Below are positions 1 through 13,700 of a stretch of 61,480 nucleotides of DNA, in pieces; the stretch's first letter is position 1, and each line of letters opens with the position of its first letter. The position numbers and the translations under genes are program-made. The notes under the pieces were generated by a model that ran no database searches, had not been told where the DNA came from, and saw only the letters and a list, made by a program, of their open reading frames with translations. This stretch comes from Chromera velia (lineage: Eukaryota; Sar; Chromeraceae), in assembly GCA_018398765.1 (NCBI GenBank), contig JAHBMJ010000057.1, forward strand, positions 75,799 through 137,278, given 5' to 3'.

Positions 1-335
1 GCGGCTGTCGGTCTTTTGTGTTCGGGAGACGCTTCTCTCTCCCCCCAACCAACACCCAACCCCCCTGCCTGCAGCAAGTTTTTCTGGCGGCTTTCGGTCT
101 TTTGTATTTGGGAGACGCTTCTCTCTCCCCCCACCTAACACCCAACCCCCCTGCCTGCAGCGGGTTTTTCTGGCAGCTGTCGGTCCTTTATGTTCGGGGG
201 ACGCTTCTCTCCCCCCCCACCTAACATCCAACCCCCCTGCCTGCAGCGGGTTTTTCTGGCGGCTGTCGGTCCTTTGTGTTCGGGAGACGCTTCTATACCC
301 CCCCAACTAACATCCAACCCCCCCTGCCTGGAGCG
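1..335. repeat. ~86-bp minisatellite, 4 copies
   Basis: The motif CTGCCTGCAG recurs at about 65, 151, 237 and 324 (spacing 86-87), followed each time by a GGGTTTTTCTGGC-type stretch and a C-rich tract. The spacing is not a multiple of three, so the short open frames here are not coding evidence. The left end is cut by the window. Confidence 0.85.
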
Positions 336-339
336 AGTT

Positions 340-1140
340 CGCATTCGCTTTTGTTCCCTTGCGTTCGTTTGTGTTCCCCCCCGTTCACATCCGGCTCCCT
401 CACTATTCACCTATTACTTTCACGGTGACTTTCTTTTGTGTTCCTTTGTGTGAGCTTGTCTCCTTTTGTGTGAGCCTGAGTCCTATTCTGTTAGCTTATC
501 TCTTTTTGTGTGAGTTTGCCTCCTTTTATGTGAGTCTGTGTCCCCTTCTGTTAGCTTGTATCCCTTTGTGTGAGTGTGTTTCCTTTTGTATGAGCCTGTG
601 TCCCCTTTCGTTAGCTTGTGTCCCTTTGCGTGAGCTTGTCTCCTTTTGTATGAACCTGTGTGCCCTTCTCTTAGCTTGTGTCTTTTTGTGTGAGTGTGTC
701 TCTTTTTGTGTGAGCCTGAGTCCCCTTCCGTTAGCTTGTGTTCGTTTGTGTGAGCTTGTCTCCTTTTGTGTGGGTTTGTGCCCCCTTCTATTAGCTTATA
801 TCCCTTTATATGAGTGCGTTTCCTTTTGTGTGAGTCTGTGCCCCTTTCGTTAGCTTGTATCCCTTTGTGTGAGTGTGTTTCCTTTTATATGAGCGTGTGT
901 TAGCTTGTGCCTTTTTATGTAAGTTTGTCTCCTTTTGTAATATGAACCTGTGTGCCCTTCTCTCAGCTTGTATCCCTGTGTGAGCTGGTCTCCTTTTGTG
1001 TGAGTCTGTGCCCCCTTCTGTTAGCTTTTTTGTGTGAACTTGTCTCCTTTTGTATGAGCCTGTGTCCTATTCTGTTAGCCTGTGTCCTCCGTGTGAGCTT
1101 ATCTCCTTTTGTATGAGCCTGCATGTGTCCCCTTCTGTTT
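340..1140. repeat. degenerate ~60-bp T/G-rich minisatellite
   Basis: Imperfect units built from TTAGCTTGTGTCCCTTTG and GTGAGCTTGTCTCCTTTTG-like segments repeat about every 60 bp. Copies differ by substitutions and small indels. Open frames across it follow from the low stop content of the repeat. No gene seen. Confidence 0.8.
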
Positions 1141-2070
1141 GCATTTATTTCGGCTGGGTGTGGAAGGTGCCCTACGGTGCTGGCAGGCCTGAGACCATTT
1201 CTGAAAGATGCAGATTTTGATGAGACCAAGCTCAACGGAATGTAACACTGTAGTTGTAAAGCTTGGGCTGGAGCCCCATCGTTATTCCACAGTGTGACGC
1301 TTTGCTCCAACAAAACTGACCGCAGCGATCTGCAGTTTCTTTGGTTATTCGGAATGAACCGTACACTTTGAATATCGTAATAGTAGTTCTAACTTATCTA
1401 ATGATAAATCAAACGACATATTATGATTATATGTTTTTTACTTGCACTGTTTTTAATAGTTTTTGATGATGATGATAATTTTATATTGGTCGGGCCAGGC
1501 GGGCGTTATTTATCCTTTCTATATATTTATATTTTATTAGATCTTGGCTTTCTACCCCAGTCCATAGAATAACGTAGAAACCTCCGAACCATGGACCATA
1601 GTAGACCAAACAGCAACATACGGCAACCAAATCTTCTGACGTCTTTTTATATATCTATTCCACTGGAACCCACCCTTATGGTAGCGTCACTCTATTGAAC
1701 AGTCTGTTTTCTCATCCGTATTGCGAAGAAAGACTAATTTTTGAGGCTAAATTTGAGCCGTACTCATACGCACTCACTCATGTAGTGTTAAGGCTGCCTT
1801 AGTCACATCCGCGCGTCAAGCGCGCGCACTGAGTTTTTTTTACACATACGTGGCTATATGATTTAATTTTTGGAAAATATTTTTAGTTGTATATATATAG
1901 TTTGCATATGTATTCTTGGTTCTCCAACGCATTAATTATGCTGCTTCTTAGTTGCCCTCGGCCGGCTCCAAGCGTCTAGAGATTCCCTCATTACATTCTT
2001 CTACTTCCTTCTGAAGGAAAGAGGTGTAGCTTTAGAAGCCGTTGTTTGCTTCTTTCGGGAGTCTGATCGG
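1141..2070. other. upstream intergenic region of the giant gene
   Basis: No supported coding sequence. The stretch is fairly AT-rich, with a TATATATATA run near 1890 and a GCGCGC-rich spot near 1810. The promoter and 5' UTR of the gene starting at 2071 must lie here, but no core promoter element can be assigned with confidence. Confidence 0.5.
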
Positions 2071-2796
2071 ATGACGAACATAGCATTTCTTCTTTCGCTT
2101 TTGCGCCCCCGTCTCCTGGTGGCAGTGGCGCTGGGTCTTCTGACACTCCTGGCTCCCTGCTCAGAGAGCGTCGCTCCCTTCGATATTGGGAGACTGAAGG
2201 TTGACAGCTCCTGGCAGTGGGTGGAGCTCAAATCGACTTTCACTTCGGCCCTAGTTTTTGCGACAAAGACCAACGCAGTGAACGAAGATTCGTTACCAAG
2301 GGTGGCGAACGTGAGTTCAGTTGGTTTTTCGGTGCGTGTGGACACATGGGAGCAGAGAACCATGGCGGCTGAGGACGTTGACTATGTCGCTTGGGAGTTG
2401 GGGGGGGACTATCAGACAGAGTCGGGGACACGGATCGATCTTGTGAAGGCAACTGCAGGGTCTGCCTTTGTGACCGTGCCCTTCAATTTTGTATTTAACT
2501 CCACGCCAGTGGTCGTCTGTTCTCTCCAGTCATACGCAAACTCAGGATACGCTCTGACAAGGTGGACCAACGTGACCACCTCCAGCGTTGAAGTGAAGGT
2601 AGACCGCGCCAAAGTGAACAGAGGTTCAATCGTGAATGAAACCGTCGGGTGTGTGGCTGTGGAGGCCATCATATCCCCAGAGACGTTCATGGGAAGGAAC
2701 GGGATCGCATGGGTAGTGGACAACGTGACGAGTGCCTGGACGCAGCTGGCTGTGCCTCCCTTGATGTGGGGCTCTAACTTTGAACGGCCGGGGGGG
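2071..2796 (+). CDS. exon 1: signal peptide and NVT-type beta repeats
   Basis: ATG at 2071 opens a Leu/Ala-rich signal peptide (about residues 1-30). Two to three related repeats of about 80 residues follow, each with a Trp start (WQWVEL; WTQLAV), a hydrophobic PVVV-like strand, [11 protein letters not shown] or [11 protein letters not shown], and a VDYVAWE or VGCVAVE end. The pattern (R..NVT..xFxVRV..E.VxYxAxE) resembles a beta-sandwich repeat common in bacterial and protist secreted proteins, possibly H-type-lectin-like; that assignment is from memory. The donor lies in a G-rich run: GT at 2797, 2806, 2815 and 2818 all give phase 0, so the end is uncertain by about 20 nt. Confidence 0.75.
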
Positions 2797-5700
2797 GTGG
2801 GGGGGGTCTCGGGGGTGGTGGAGAACGATCCTTGTGTCGCTTTTTTCAAATCGTCGTCTAGCGTCAGTCAATGCTTGTCTCTCTGTGTTGCGACTCTCCG
2901 TCTGACTTGGCATCGGCTCAAAGAGAGCGGCTTCGTCTATGTGCGTGTCTGTTTCTCGGAGTGTGGCTTCGTCTATGTGCGTGCCTGTTTCTCGGAGTGT
3001 GTATCCGTCTATGTGCGTGCCAGTTTCTCAGAGTGTGGTTCCGTCTGTGTGCGTGCCCGTTTCTCAGAGTGTGGCCCCGTCTATGTGCGCGCCCGTTTCT
3101 CAGAGTGTGGCTCCGTCTATGTGCGTGGCTCTTTCTCAGAGTGTGGCTTCGTCTATGTACGTGCCTGTTTCTCGGAGTGTGTATCCGTCTATGTGCGCGC
3201 CCGTTTCTCGGAGTGTGTATCCGTCTATGTGCGTGCCTGTTTCTCAGAGTGTGGCTCCGTCTATGTGCATGCCTGTTTCTCGGAGTGTATATCCGTCTAT
3301 GTGCGTGCCTGTTTCTCAGAGTGTGGCTCCGTCTATGTGCGCGCCCGTTTCTCGGAGTGGGGCTCCGTCTATGTGCGTGCCCGTTTCTCAGAGTGTGGCT
3401 CCGTCTATGTGCGTGGCCGTTTCTCAGAGTGTCGCTCCGTCTATGTGCGCCCCCGTTTCTCAGAGTGTGGCTTCGTCTATGTACGTGCCTGTTTCTCAGA
3501 GTGTGGCTTCGTCTATGTATGTGCCTGTTTCTCAGAGTGTGGCTCCGTCTATGTGCGTGGCTCTTTCTCAGAGTGTGGCTTCGTCTATGTACGTGCCTGT
3601 TTCTCGGAGTGTGTATCCGTCTATGTGCGTGCCTTTTTCTCGGAGTGTGGCTCCGTCTATGTGCGTGCCTGTTTCTCAGAGTGTGGCTCCGTTTATGTGC
3701 GTGCCTGTTTCTCGGAGTGTGTATCCGTCTATGTGCATGCCTGTTTCTCAGAGTGTGGCTCCGTCTATGTGCGCGCCCGTTTCTCAGAGTGTGGCTCCGT
3801 CTATGTGCGTGGCTGTTTGTCAGAGTGTGGCTCCGTCTATGTGCACGCCCGTTTCTCAGAGTGTCGCTCCGTCTATGTGCGCCCCCGTTTCTCAGAGTGT
3901 GGCTTCGTGTATGTACGTGCCTGTTTCTCAGAGTGTGGCTCCGTCTATGTGCGCGCCCGTTTCTCAGAGTGTCGCTCCGTCTATGTACGTGCCTGTTTCT
4001 CAGAGTGTGGCTTCGTCTATGTACGTGCCTGTTTCTCAGAGTGTGGCTCCGTCTATGTGCGTGGCTGTTTCTCAGAGTGTGGCTACGTGCCTAGTCTGTA
4101 TACCGGTGTGTTTACGCAGGTTCTCGACTGCCGCCTCTCGCTCCCTTCGTTTCCCTCCATTTTGCATACATGGATCCCTGATGCCCTTTGTCTCTTAGGC
4201 TGTGTCTGCCTGTCTGGCCGTCTCCCTCCATTTTGCACGCATGGATCCCTGATGCCATTTGTCTCTTAGGCTGTGTCTGCTTGTCTGGCCGTCTCCCTCC
4301 ATTTTGCACGCATGGATCCCTGATGCCATTTGTCTCTTAGGCTGTGTCTGCTTGTCTGGCCGTCTCCCTCCATTTTGCACGCATGGATCCCTGATGCCCT
4401 TTGTCTCTTAGGCTGTGTCTGCTTGTCTGGCCGTCTCCCTATCTACCAAGAGAAAGGATCTGCGGTCTGTCTGTCCGTCAGCATGTGTTCCTGTCTGCAT
4501 ACATGTACATGCACATGCACATGTATATGTATATGTTCTGTCTCCCCCCCCCTCTTCAGCCGTCTGTGATTGAGGCCCGCGTCTCGGAGGACCTCTCAAC
4601 GGATGGGGACGCTCACGTGGGCGAGAGCCTTGCAATCATCGCCTTTGACTTGGTGCCTCAAGGTGAGGTTCCATGCTTACATAACACTAGGAGACCTCAT
4701 GCATAAATAGACCCAACATGAAATCGTATTTATAAAAAAAAAAAGAAAAAAAAGCACTCTCCATGAATCAATTTCTCTTTCCTGTGCGTGCACAACACTG
4801 GGAGGAATTATGCATCGGATGACAGGAGTGTCTCTTCATTGTGCTTCTCTTCATCTTCTCCCTCATGTCTTGCTGCACTGGGATGAAACGTAGGATATCC
4901 ATACTCTGTTTGACGCACGCAGGCACTGATGAGTGCACGAACTCCACCTACCCGCACAATTGTGGCAGCAACGCGACGTGTGTGGACACCACTCTCTCGT
5001 TTTTGTGCAACTGCACGGAGGGTTTCTTGGACGCCAACGGAGACGGCACACAATGTACAGGTAAAAAGGGGGGGTGGGGGGAGGATCGAGAATCAAGGCT
5101 TGACAGATGTTGTTTCGTCTGTCTTGAGACGAGTTTGGTGTCTCATCTCCTTCAAGACCGTCGCACGGCTGCGAATCTATCTTATGAAAGCCATGAAGCA
5201 AAAAAAAAGAAAATTATCGTCTCCTCGTCGGGGTTCCTCGTGAGTTGAGTGCCTGTGCTGTGCTTCGAGCTGCTTGCAGACATCGACGAGTGCACACTCA
5301 ACACGCACAACTGCGACGCCAACGCCACGTGCACAAACACGACGGGGTCCTTCAGTTGTGCGTGCAACGTTGGGTTCAACGGGACCGGCGTCGTCTGCAG
5401 TGGTCAGTCTCTCTCCGTTCCCTCCCTCCCGCCCTCTCGCCATTTCTCCATCAAACCGTCCTTCTTTCTGTCCTTGATCGAACGAAAGGGAAAAAAGACC
5501 GTTCTCTCTGTGGATCTGTCTGATAATGCCGTCGCTTTGTGCTAGCCTGTGGTCTGTAAAGGCTCCGCACTGATTGATGTTCACATCCCGACCTTGCTCT
5601 TGCAGACATCGACGAGTGCACAGACGCCACACACACGCACAACTGTGACGCAAACGCCACGTGCACCAACACAACAGGCTCCTTCAGTTGCGCTTGCAAC

Positions 5701-7766
5701 ATAGGTTTTAATGGAACGGGAGTAGTCTGTAGCGGTCCGTCTGTCCCTCCGTCTGTCCATCCGCCTTTCTTCCTTTTCTGCGCTCTGAATGTATGGATGA
5801 CCTACTTGTCTGACTTTTGGCCTCTCGTCGGTCGCTACTGTCCGTTGGTGTCTCCTTTCAATAAAGAAGGGATCAAACGGTCGGTGGTTGACGCTTCCTT
5901 TCTTCTTCTCTAAGCGGGTGGCAAACACTTGCAGAAGTTTCGGCCTTCTCGGTTGAACTTCTTCGGATACACCCCCGCGGTCTGAATTTGACCATCTCTT
6001 TCAATTTCAATGGAAATGAAGCTGTGATGGGCACAGACGTTGCCTTGAATCCAACAGCACGGATGGCGACCTTATTCTTTCAAAAAGATGCCCTCACCTT
6101 TGATTGTCTCCGTCAATCCACACGATTTGCTCTGCAGCGCTCGACGAGTGCGCTCTCCAGACGCACAACTGCAACGGAAGTGCAACCTGCACAGACGCTG
6201 GGGGCTCCTTCTCTTGTGCATGCAACGCCGGGTTTGCGGGGGACGGGCTGAATTGCACGGGTACGTGAGTGGTCCTTCCTGCACGTGCATGGCCTCCTGG
6301 GGGGCATGGATGGTCTGTCTGGCTTTCGGATTCTCTGGCTGGTGCTGGTTTTCCTCCCTTCTCTGGATCTCTCTCTCTTGACTCCGTGTCGGACTCTCTT
6401 CTCCACGAAGGAATTCGGCATTTTATGGGAAGAACGGGAAAGAAGAGATCGACTCTCAGTCCTTCCCTTCCTCTTTTTGTCTGCCTGCCTGCCTGTGTGT
6501 GTGCATGCAGACATCGACGAGTGCAGCTCCGGGATCCACGACTGCCACGGAAACGCCAACTGCACGAACACCCAGGGGAGTTTTGGGTGTGCGTGCGTCA
6601 GTGGGTACTCGGACGTCTCGGGGGGGGGCTATCAGGGGGTGGACTGTGCAGGTGAGTACTCATCTTTCCTTCTGTTGTTCTGCATGAATGAACATACAGA
6701 CACATGCCGGCTGAGGAAGAGGGACTGACTGCATCGTAGCAGAGAGAGGGAAAGATGCATGCAGGGATGACGGGAGGAAATTTAAATTGACTTGGGCTTT
6801 CCGGATTTTGCTGCAGTAGAAGATGAGAAGGACACACGATTCTGCTGAGGCTCTACTGGATGCCGACCCCTCTCTTCCTGCGTGTGCAGATTTGGATGGT
6901 GTGTGTATTCGTTTGTATGTGATGTATTTGTATTTGTACTTATATGAAAACGAATACATACTGGATGCCGACCCCGCCCTTTCTGCGTGCGTGTGCAGAT
7001 TTGGATGAGTGCACAGTAGGCTCCCACAACTGCGACTTTGGGGCCTCATGCACGAACAACGCAGGGTCTTTCACGTGTGCTTGTGATGGGTCGACGGGGC
7101 TCGCGTCGGCGTCGTCACCTGCTGGGACGACCTGTATCGGTCTGTCTGTCTGTGTGTGTGGGTGCGTGCATTCATCGTTTCTTTTTGATATTCTCATTTG
7201 TGTTTGTGTTCATTCTTCTCTGTCAGTTTTGCGTCTGAATGCCCTTTAGTCCTCTCACGAAGAAGGCGAAGGAAAGGAAGGGATGGGAAGGGAAGGAAAA
7301 TAAGTAAGTAAGAAAAGAGGGAGAGAGGGAGGGAGTGGAGGGCGAAAACGGCAAGAAGGCAAAAGGAGAGAAGCCTTGTAGAGCAAGAATGTTTTCCCAC
7401 AGTTAACAAGGAAGGAATACTCTTCCATCGATCCGGACCCTGATGCTTTCTGTGCAGGTTGCGTGACTCACGGTCGCGTAATCCAGTCTCCCTCTCCCTT
7501 CAGCCTCTCCTCCTCTGCGTCTACCGCGGCGGCCTGTGAGGCCCTCTGTGGGAGTCATTCCAACTGCACCTTCTTCTCCTTCTTCTCCAGCGCGTATTCG
7601 GGAAATCTCACACACACAGGGACCCTCCCAGAATGCGGACTGCATAACGGGCTCTCTGCCTCTGTGGGCGTGTCGCTGTCAGACGACCCGTTTGAGGCCA
7701 TGATGGGACCCAAATTTTGTGGTGGGCCTTTTGTTTGATTTTCATTCTTGCTGTGCTGCCTCAGCG

Positions 7767-7797
<31 letters not shown>

Positions 7798-10700
7798 GCG
7801 TGTGTGTGTGTGTGTGTGTCTGTGTGTGCATGTCCATGATCACCGCAAAAGCTTGCATGCCGCCTTTCTTCTTCTTCTTGTACCGTCCACGCATGCATAC
7901 AGGCTGCTACACCTCCCAGGAGGGAATTGACTCCGACCTCCTCTCGAGTGTCTCCGCTGATGACGCCCCCACTTGCCAGGAGACCTGCGTGGCCGACTCC
8001 TCCTGTCTGTTTTTCTCCTTCGACCCAACTTCACAGGTCAGAGGAGGAGACGGGAGGGGGGGCAGATCAATCATCTTTGTTCTGTCTGTTCTTCTCCTTC
8101 GACCCGACTTCACAGGTCGATATCTTCTATATCTTCTATCATACATATCCACACATCTTTGTTCTGTCTGTTCTTCTCCTTCGACCCGACTTCACAGGTC
8201 GATATCACAGGTCGATATCTTCTATATCTTCTATCATACATATCCACACATCTTTGTTCTGTCTGTTCTTCTCCTTCGACCCGACTTCACAGGTCGATAT
8301 CTTCTATATCTTCTATCATACATATCCACACATCTTTGTTCTGTCTGTTCTTCTCCTTCGACCCGACTTCACAGGTCGATATCTTCTATATCTTCTATCA
8401 TACATATCCACACATCTTTGTTCTGTCTGTTCTTCTCCTTCGACCCGACTTCACAGGTCGATATCTTCTATATCTTCTATCATACATATCCACACATCTT
8501 TGTTCTGTCTGTTCTTCTCCTTCGACCCGACTTCACAGGTTAGAGGAGGAGACGGTAGGGGGGGCAGACCAATCGTGTGTTCAGTCGTCATACATAACCT
8601 CACATCTTTTGTCCAATTGCTTCTGTCTATTCTTCGTATCCGTCCAAACTAGCAATGGACCGAAACCTATGCACAAGAGAACCACAAAGATGCGAGGTGC
8701 GAGGAACGTATGATTTGTCCATTGCCTTCTTCTCCTTTCTACCAATATTGCAGACCTGCAAGAAGCATTCAGGGAACTCCGTGAGGTCCTACGCGCAAAG
8801 CTGGCTGTGGGGACCGCGTTATTGCGGTGAGCGGGAAGTGCATTCATACATGTGAACACTGATTAGTGCATGATTTGCGTACCCTCCGAGTGGACAAACA
8901 GTCATTTCATTTACTCAGCATGCATCTGTATTGACATCTCCTTCAAATCCACAAATGAAAAAACGAAATTGCTTTCAACCAGACCTCCATCCATCCAGCA
9001 CGGCGCATGCTGCAGTGTGTGGACGACCAGAACTGCTGAAGCATCCTTCCTGCAAAATGACCGCCCCAATGTATACACCCATCTACACTCAAAAATAGAT
9101 TCACACGTGTTTGCACCCAGACATCCTTTCATACACACGCACACGTCCCTGCCTGCAGACCCCTGCCCGGTGTCAGGAGAGAACGATTGTTCTGCCAACG
9201 CCGTTTGCACAGCCGACCAACAGGGGAGCTTCACCTGCTCGTGCAACACGGGGTACCTCGATGAGGCTACTCAAGTGAACAGCAGCATGACCGTCAACGG
9301 GACTGTCTGCACAGGTCGGAAGGAAAGGGAAAGAGGGCGGGTGCTTTTATGCATGGACTGTCTGTCACAATGCCTTTTTCTCTTCCCACCAGGGTGATCG
9401 AGAAGTCATAATATGTTCTTAGTCGTTCGTGCCGCAATCCACTCATTTTCTCTGAGCTTCCTTCCTCCCCTCGTGTAATCGAACGGTGCCCTTTTATTAT
9501 TTTTTCTTTGTTCCTCTTGCAGACCAGGCACAATGAACGAAAGTCTGCTTTCTGATTAATAATCGTATTTTGTGTCCGTCCACATCCGCCAAAGTGTGCG
9601 CTCTTCAATTGATTGATTGAGTGTCTGCCTGTCTATCTGTCTGTCTGTCTGCAGACATCGACGAGTGCACGACGAACACCGACAACTGCCACAACAAGGC
9701 GGACTGCACGAACACAGACGGCAGCTTCACCTGCCAGTGCAGAACGGGGTGGCGGAACGGCACGAGTGACCACACGTCCTGTTCAGGTCAGCCAGAGAGA
9801 GAGGGAGGAGGAAGGGATGGATGGAGACAGTTTTCCCCCTCTCTTGTTTCCTGCGGACTTTGCTTTACTCTTTGCCTTGCACAGCTCATTTCATTCAAGG
9901 CACTTTGAGAGGGGAGTTTTTCTTTGAGCAGAGGCAAACAATTTCTTCCTCGATTGACTTCAGAGACCAGAAGACCAAACGATCGAGCTGTTTTTCCCCT
10001 CTTCCCCTGTCGCTTTGCATGCTTGCAGACATCCAAGAATGCACAGAAGGCTCCCACACATGCGACTTCGGGTCTACATGCACAAACTCTGGGGGGTCGT
10101 TTTCTTGTTCTTGCGACAAGTCCCTGGGTCTGACGGACTTAGGGGGGGGTGACGGGACTTGGTGCATCGGTCGGTTGGTCTTCTGGAAATTCGTCTGTTT
10201 GGGTTTTTCGAATAGCTCTGTATGCCGATCTTTCTTTTGTTGTTTTGTTAGTCTGTCCTCTGTCTCTATTTCTTACATTTCCGTCTCTATTGATCTTTGC
10301 ACAACTTTTGGTTGACCGTCAAATTCGGGCCCTTTCGTGGTGTCTCCCTCAGCAGTAACGTCTCTCTCAGGAATGTTGCACATGCAGTCGTGCATGATGG
10401 GAAGCGAAACGAAATGTGTGTCTCTCGATCAGCATACCCATGAATAGAGATTTCTGCACATCTTCATTTGTTTTTTAGCTGATCTGTTTGTTGGCTTTTT
10501 GGTGTACTTCTCAGAATCCTCTGCTGCCTCTCTACTCCCATTCGCAGGTTGCACCACTCATGGTCGGTCTCTGAACACCAGCCGAGCGGACGTGGTGATG
10601 ACCTCCGCTGAGGTGTCGGCCTTCGTTGGTCCTGGGGGGATGCAATCGTGTCAGAAGGCCTGCGGGGCGGACGCGTCCTGCAGGTATTTCTCCTATTGGA

Positions 10701-13700
10701 CAGCAAACTGGGGGGGGGGCTCTGGCCTGACGGGGCAGTGCGACCTCCACTACGGAGATCTGACGGGTGCCGCCAATGCGTCCGACCGGTTTGAGGCGAT
10801 GGCAGGGCCTAAATACTGTGGTCAGCCTGTGTGTGTGAGAGAAAGAGGGAGGGAGGGAGAGAGAGAGGGGGAGAGAGCACTTCAGCGTATGTTCAGTTGA
10901 TTGTGTGCCACTTTTTGTTCATACATCCACGCATGTCTACAAGTACCTCTCTTTTTGACTCTGAGTATAATTCTGCGTCGAATTCCAGTTGTCCGATTCA
11001 TCATCCTCTGCCTTGATTGCAGCCTGCCTCACGGTCGGAACCCGCATCTCTGCCAGTCAGGTGGCGGCATACGGCGGTGTGGGGTCTGGTGTGGAGTGTC
11101 AGTGGGTGTGTGCGTCCGAGAGCGCCTGCAACTTTTTCTCCTGGGAAAAGACCTCGGGGACCTGCACGCTTCACTCAGACAACTCCACAACGACTCAGGA
11201 GACAGACGTGATCATGGGACCGAAGGACTGCGGTCAGTGAGTCGGATGATGATGATGACGTCGTATCCTTCAGGTTTTGCTTCTTTCTTTGGCGTGCATG
11301 TCGATTTTGGAGTCAGCATTTGATTGGAACATATATTTCAACTTCTTGCAAGGTTTTTGGAATGGAACTCACCGGTTTCGTGCACAACTGTGCGTAAATG
11401 TCTGCTGTTCTCAGAATGTCTGCTGGTGGAGACGCCTGGCTCCTGCGCGCGTTTGTAGTCCTTTATATAAATACCCTCCCTATTTCTCATTGCACCGAAT
11501 GCCATTCAGGTGCCGACGAGTGCAGCTCAGGGTCCCATAACTGCGCGTACGGGGCGACGTGCTCGAAGTCCGTTGGCGGGTTCTCCTGTTCCTGTGACAA
11601 GTCGACGGGGCTGCAGAGTCTGGCGGCAGACAACTCTTCTTGCATCGGTCGGTTGCTTGGATGGCGGTCGTGTGTGAGTTTGGCAGATTGGTGGCGGCTT
11701 GCTATGTGTTTATGAATGCTCAATGAAACGCATGCTTGCGTGCATGTTTGCATTGGGGGCTTGTACTTAGCCATATATTCGTTTGGTCATTCATCCATTC
11801 ACCCATCCGCAATTTTTCATTTCAAATGAATGTCCGTCGACTTCAATTTGTTCTCGTAAAGTCGATCTGACTATCTTCGAAGGGTGGCAGCCTCTCACCA
11901 GCGGCGGCGTGTGTCCGCCTTCACATCTTACTCCCTCTCCATGATGCACATACGTATGTTGTCTCCTTGTTTGCAGGCTGCATCTCTCACGGCAGGTCCC
12001 TCACTTACAACACAGGCACAGCGACGGTGGCGACTGCAGATTCAGTCTCGACCTGCCAGGACGCGTGTGCGAGCGACGCAACTTGTCTGTACTTCAATTA
12101 CAAGAGCTTGACTTGGGGCTCCGCAGCAAACTCGACGTTGAGGGGCGAGTGCCTGTTGGTGGCCAATCTGACTGGGACGTCCTTTCTGTCCACTTACCCT
12201 GAACAGGAAATGGCGGGGCCCAAATATTGCGGTCGGTCAGCATCTGTCTCTCTGTCTGTCTGTCTGTCTGTCTGTCTGTTGTGTGCCTGTACGACGTCTA
12301 ATCATGTTCAGGTATGTCTTTGAGTGAAGATCGCCATGCGTTCTTTAACGTACACTGTGCCGTTGTTAGGCTCTGACCTGAGAGGAGAAACTTACAAGTC
12401 TCTCATAACAACTCTCTCAACCGTGAAGACCCACCTCACGATGAAAATTCACGAAATACGCATTCGCCTGTCTGTGTTTGCAGCCTGCTATTCCGTGGGT
12501 GTCCTGATCAACGACACCCTGATAGAAACTCTCTCTGGAGTGAAGACCTCGTGGGAGTGCCAGTGGACCTGTCATCAACATGCGACCTGCCAGTTCTTCT
12601 CTCACCAGGCCAACTCGGAGAACTGCACTCTGCACCTGAACGGCACCACAACGGCCACTCAAGCGGACTCCGTGTCGGGACCCAAGTACTGCGGTGCGTC
12701 TGTTTACGGCCTCTGGCTGTTTTGTCTGGTGTTTGAAAACTCGCTTATCTTCGCAATCGGTTCACTCTCTCAATTCTCCTCCGGTGTATGTGTTGAGCCC
12801 CAATGCCAGCGAATGCGCGTATAGACTGCAGAGTGACTGTCAAGCAGAGTCATTCTGCCTTGCCTCGATGTAACCCAAAAGAGGAAATCCGTTTCCACAT
12901 ACCCGTCTGTCTGTCTGTCTGTCTCTGTTTGTTTGCAGACCCGTGCACCTTCCAGATGGACAACTGTGACGCCAACGCCGCGTGTGCCATCGGGGGGGGG
13001 AGCTTCACTTGCTCGTGCAACCAGGGTTACTATGACGATACGGGGGCGGCGGCTGCAAACGCGACCAGCTGTGCAGGTAGGCTCGAGACTGCAACGTGTC
13101 TGCTTTGTGAAGTGATCATATGCGTGTTTTCGACAGCTGTCTCACAATCTTGGTGCATCAAGCGAGAAAGATGTGTGTGCCTATTCAAGCAAGCAATACA
13201 AAAACACGACTGCAGAAGTTCCACAAGATCCATGCAGACTTTCATAACAAGGCATTGTATAAGTGCACTCTGTGCATTTGTTTTGTGGTCTCTGCCCTCC
13301 GATCTCCTTTCCCGGCTGCGTGCCTGCGTTCCTGCCCACTGGAGTGACTGCAGACGTCGACGAGTGTGCGGGGAACCTCCACGACTGCCTGCATTTCTTT
13401 TCATACAGAATTGTTTTGATTTATTTTCATGCATAAGGGATTCTGTATGAAAATAAATGCATGGAGTGCAGACGTCGACGAGTGTGCGGGGAACCTCCAC
13501 GACTGTCACGCAGACGCAAATTGCACGAACAGCCCGGGCAGTTTCTCCTGCCAATGCAACGTCGGCTTTTCGGATCTTGGGGGGGCGTACCCAGGATTGA
13601 GCTGTGCAGGTGGGTAGTGTTTTCCTTGCATGTTCTTGAATAACGGAGAAGCCTTTGGCTTTCCTGCACGCAAAAAAGAGAACGCACACCGACCTGCTTA

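Noticed and set aside
2871..4269. Long open frames (407, 419 and most of a 732-codon frame) over the 36-bp array as a Cys-rich repeat protein
   Set aside because: All three frames are open because the unit is 36 bp and lacks stops. The neighbouring exons join without it in phase 0 and complete a domain.
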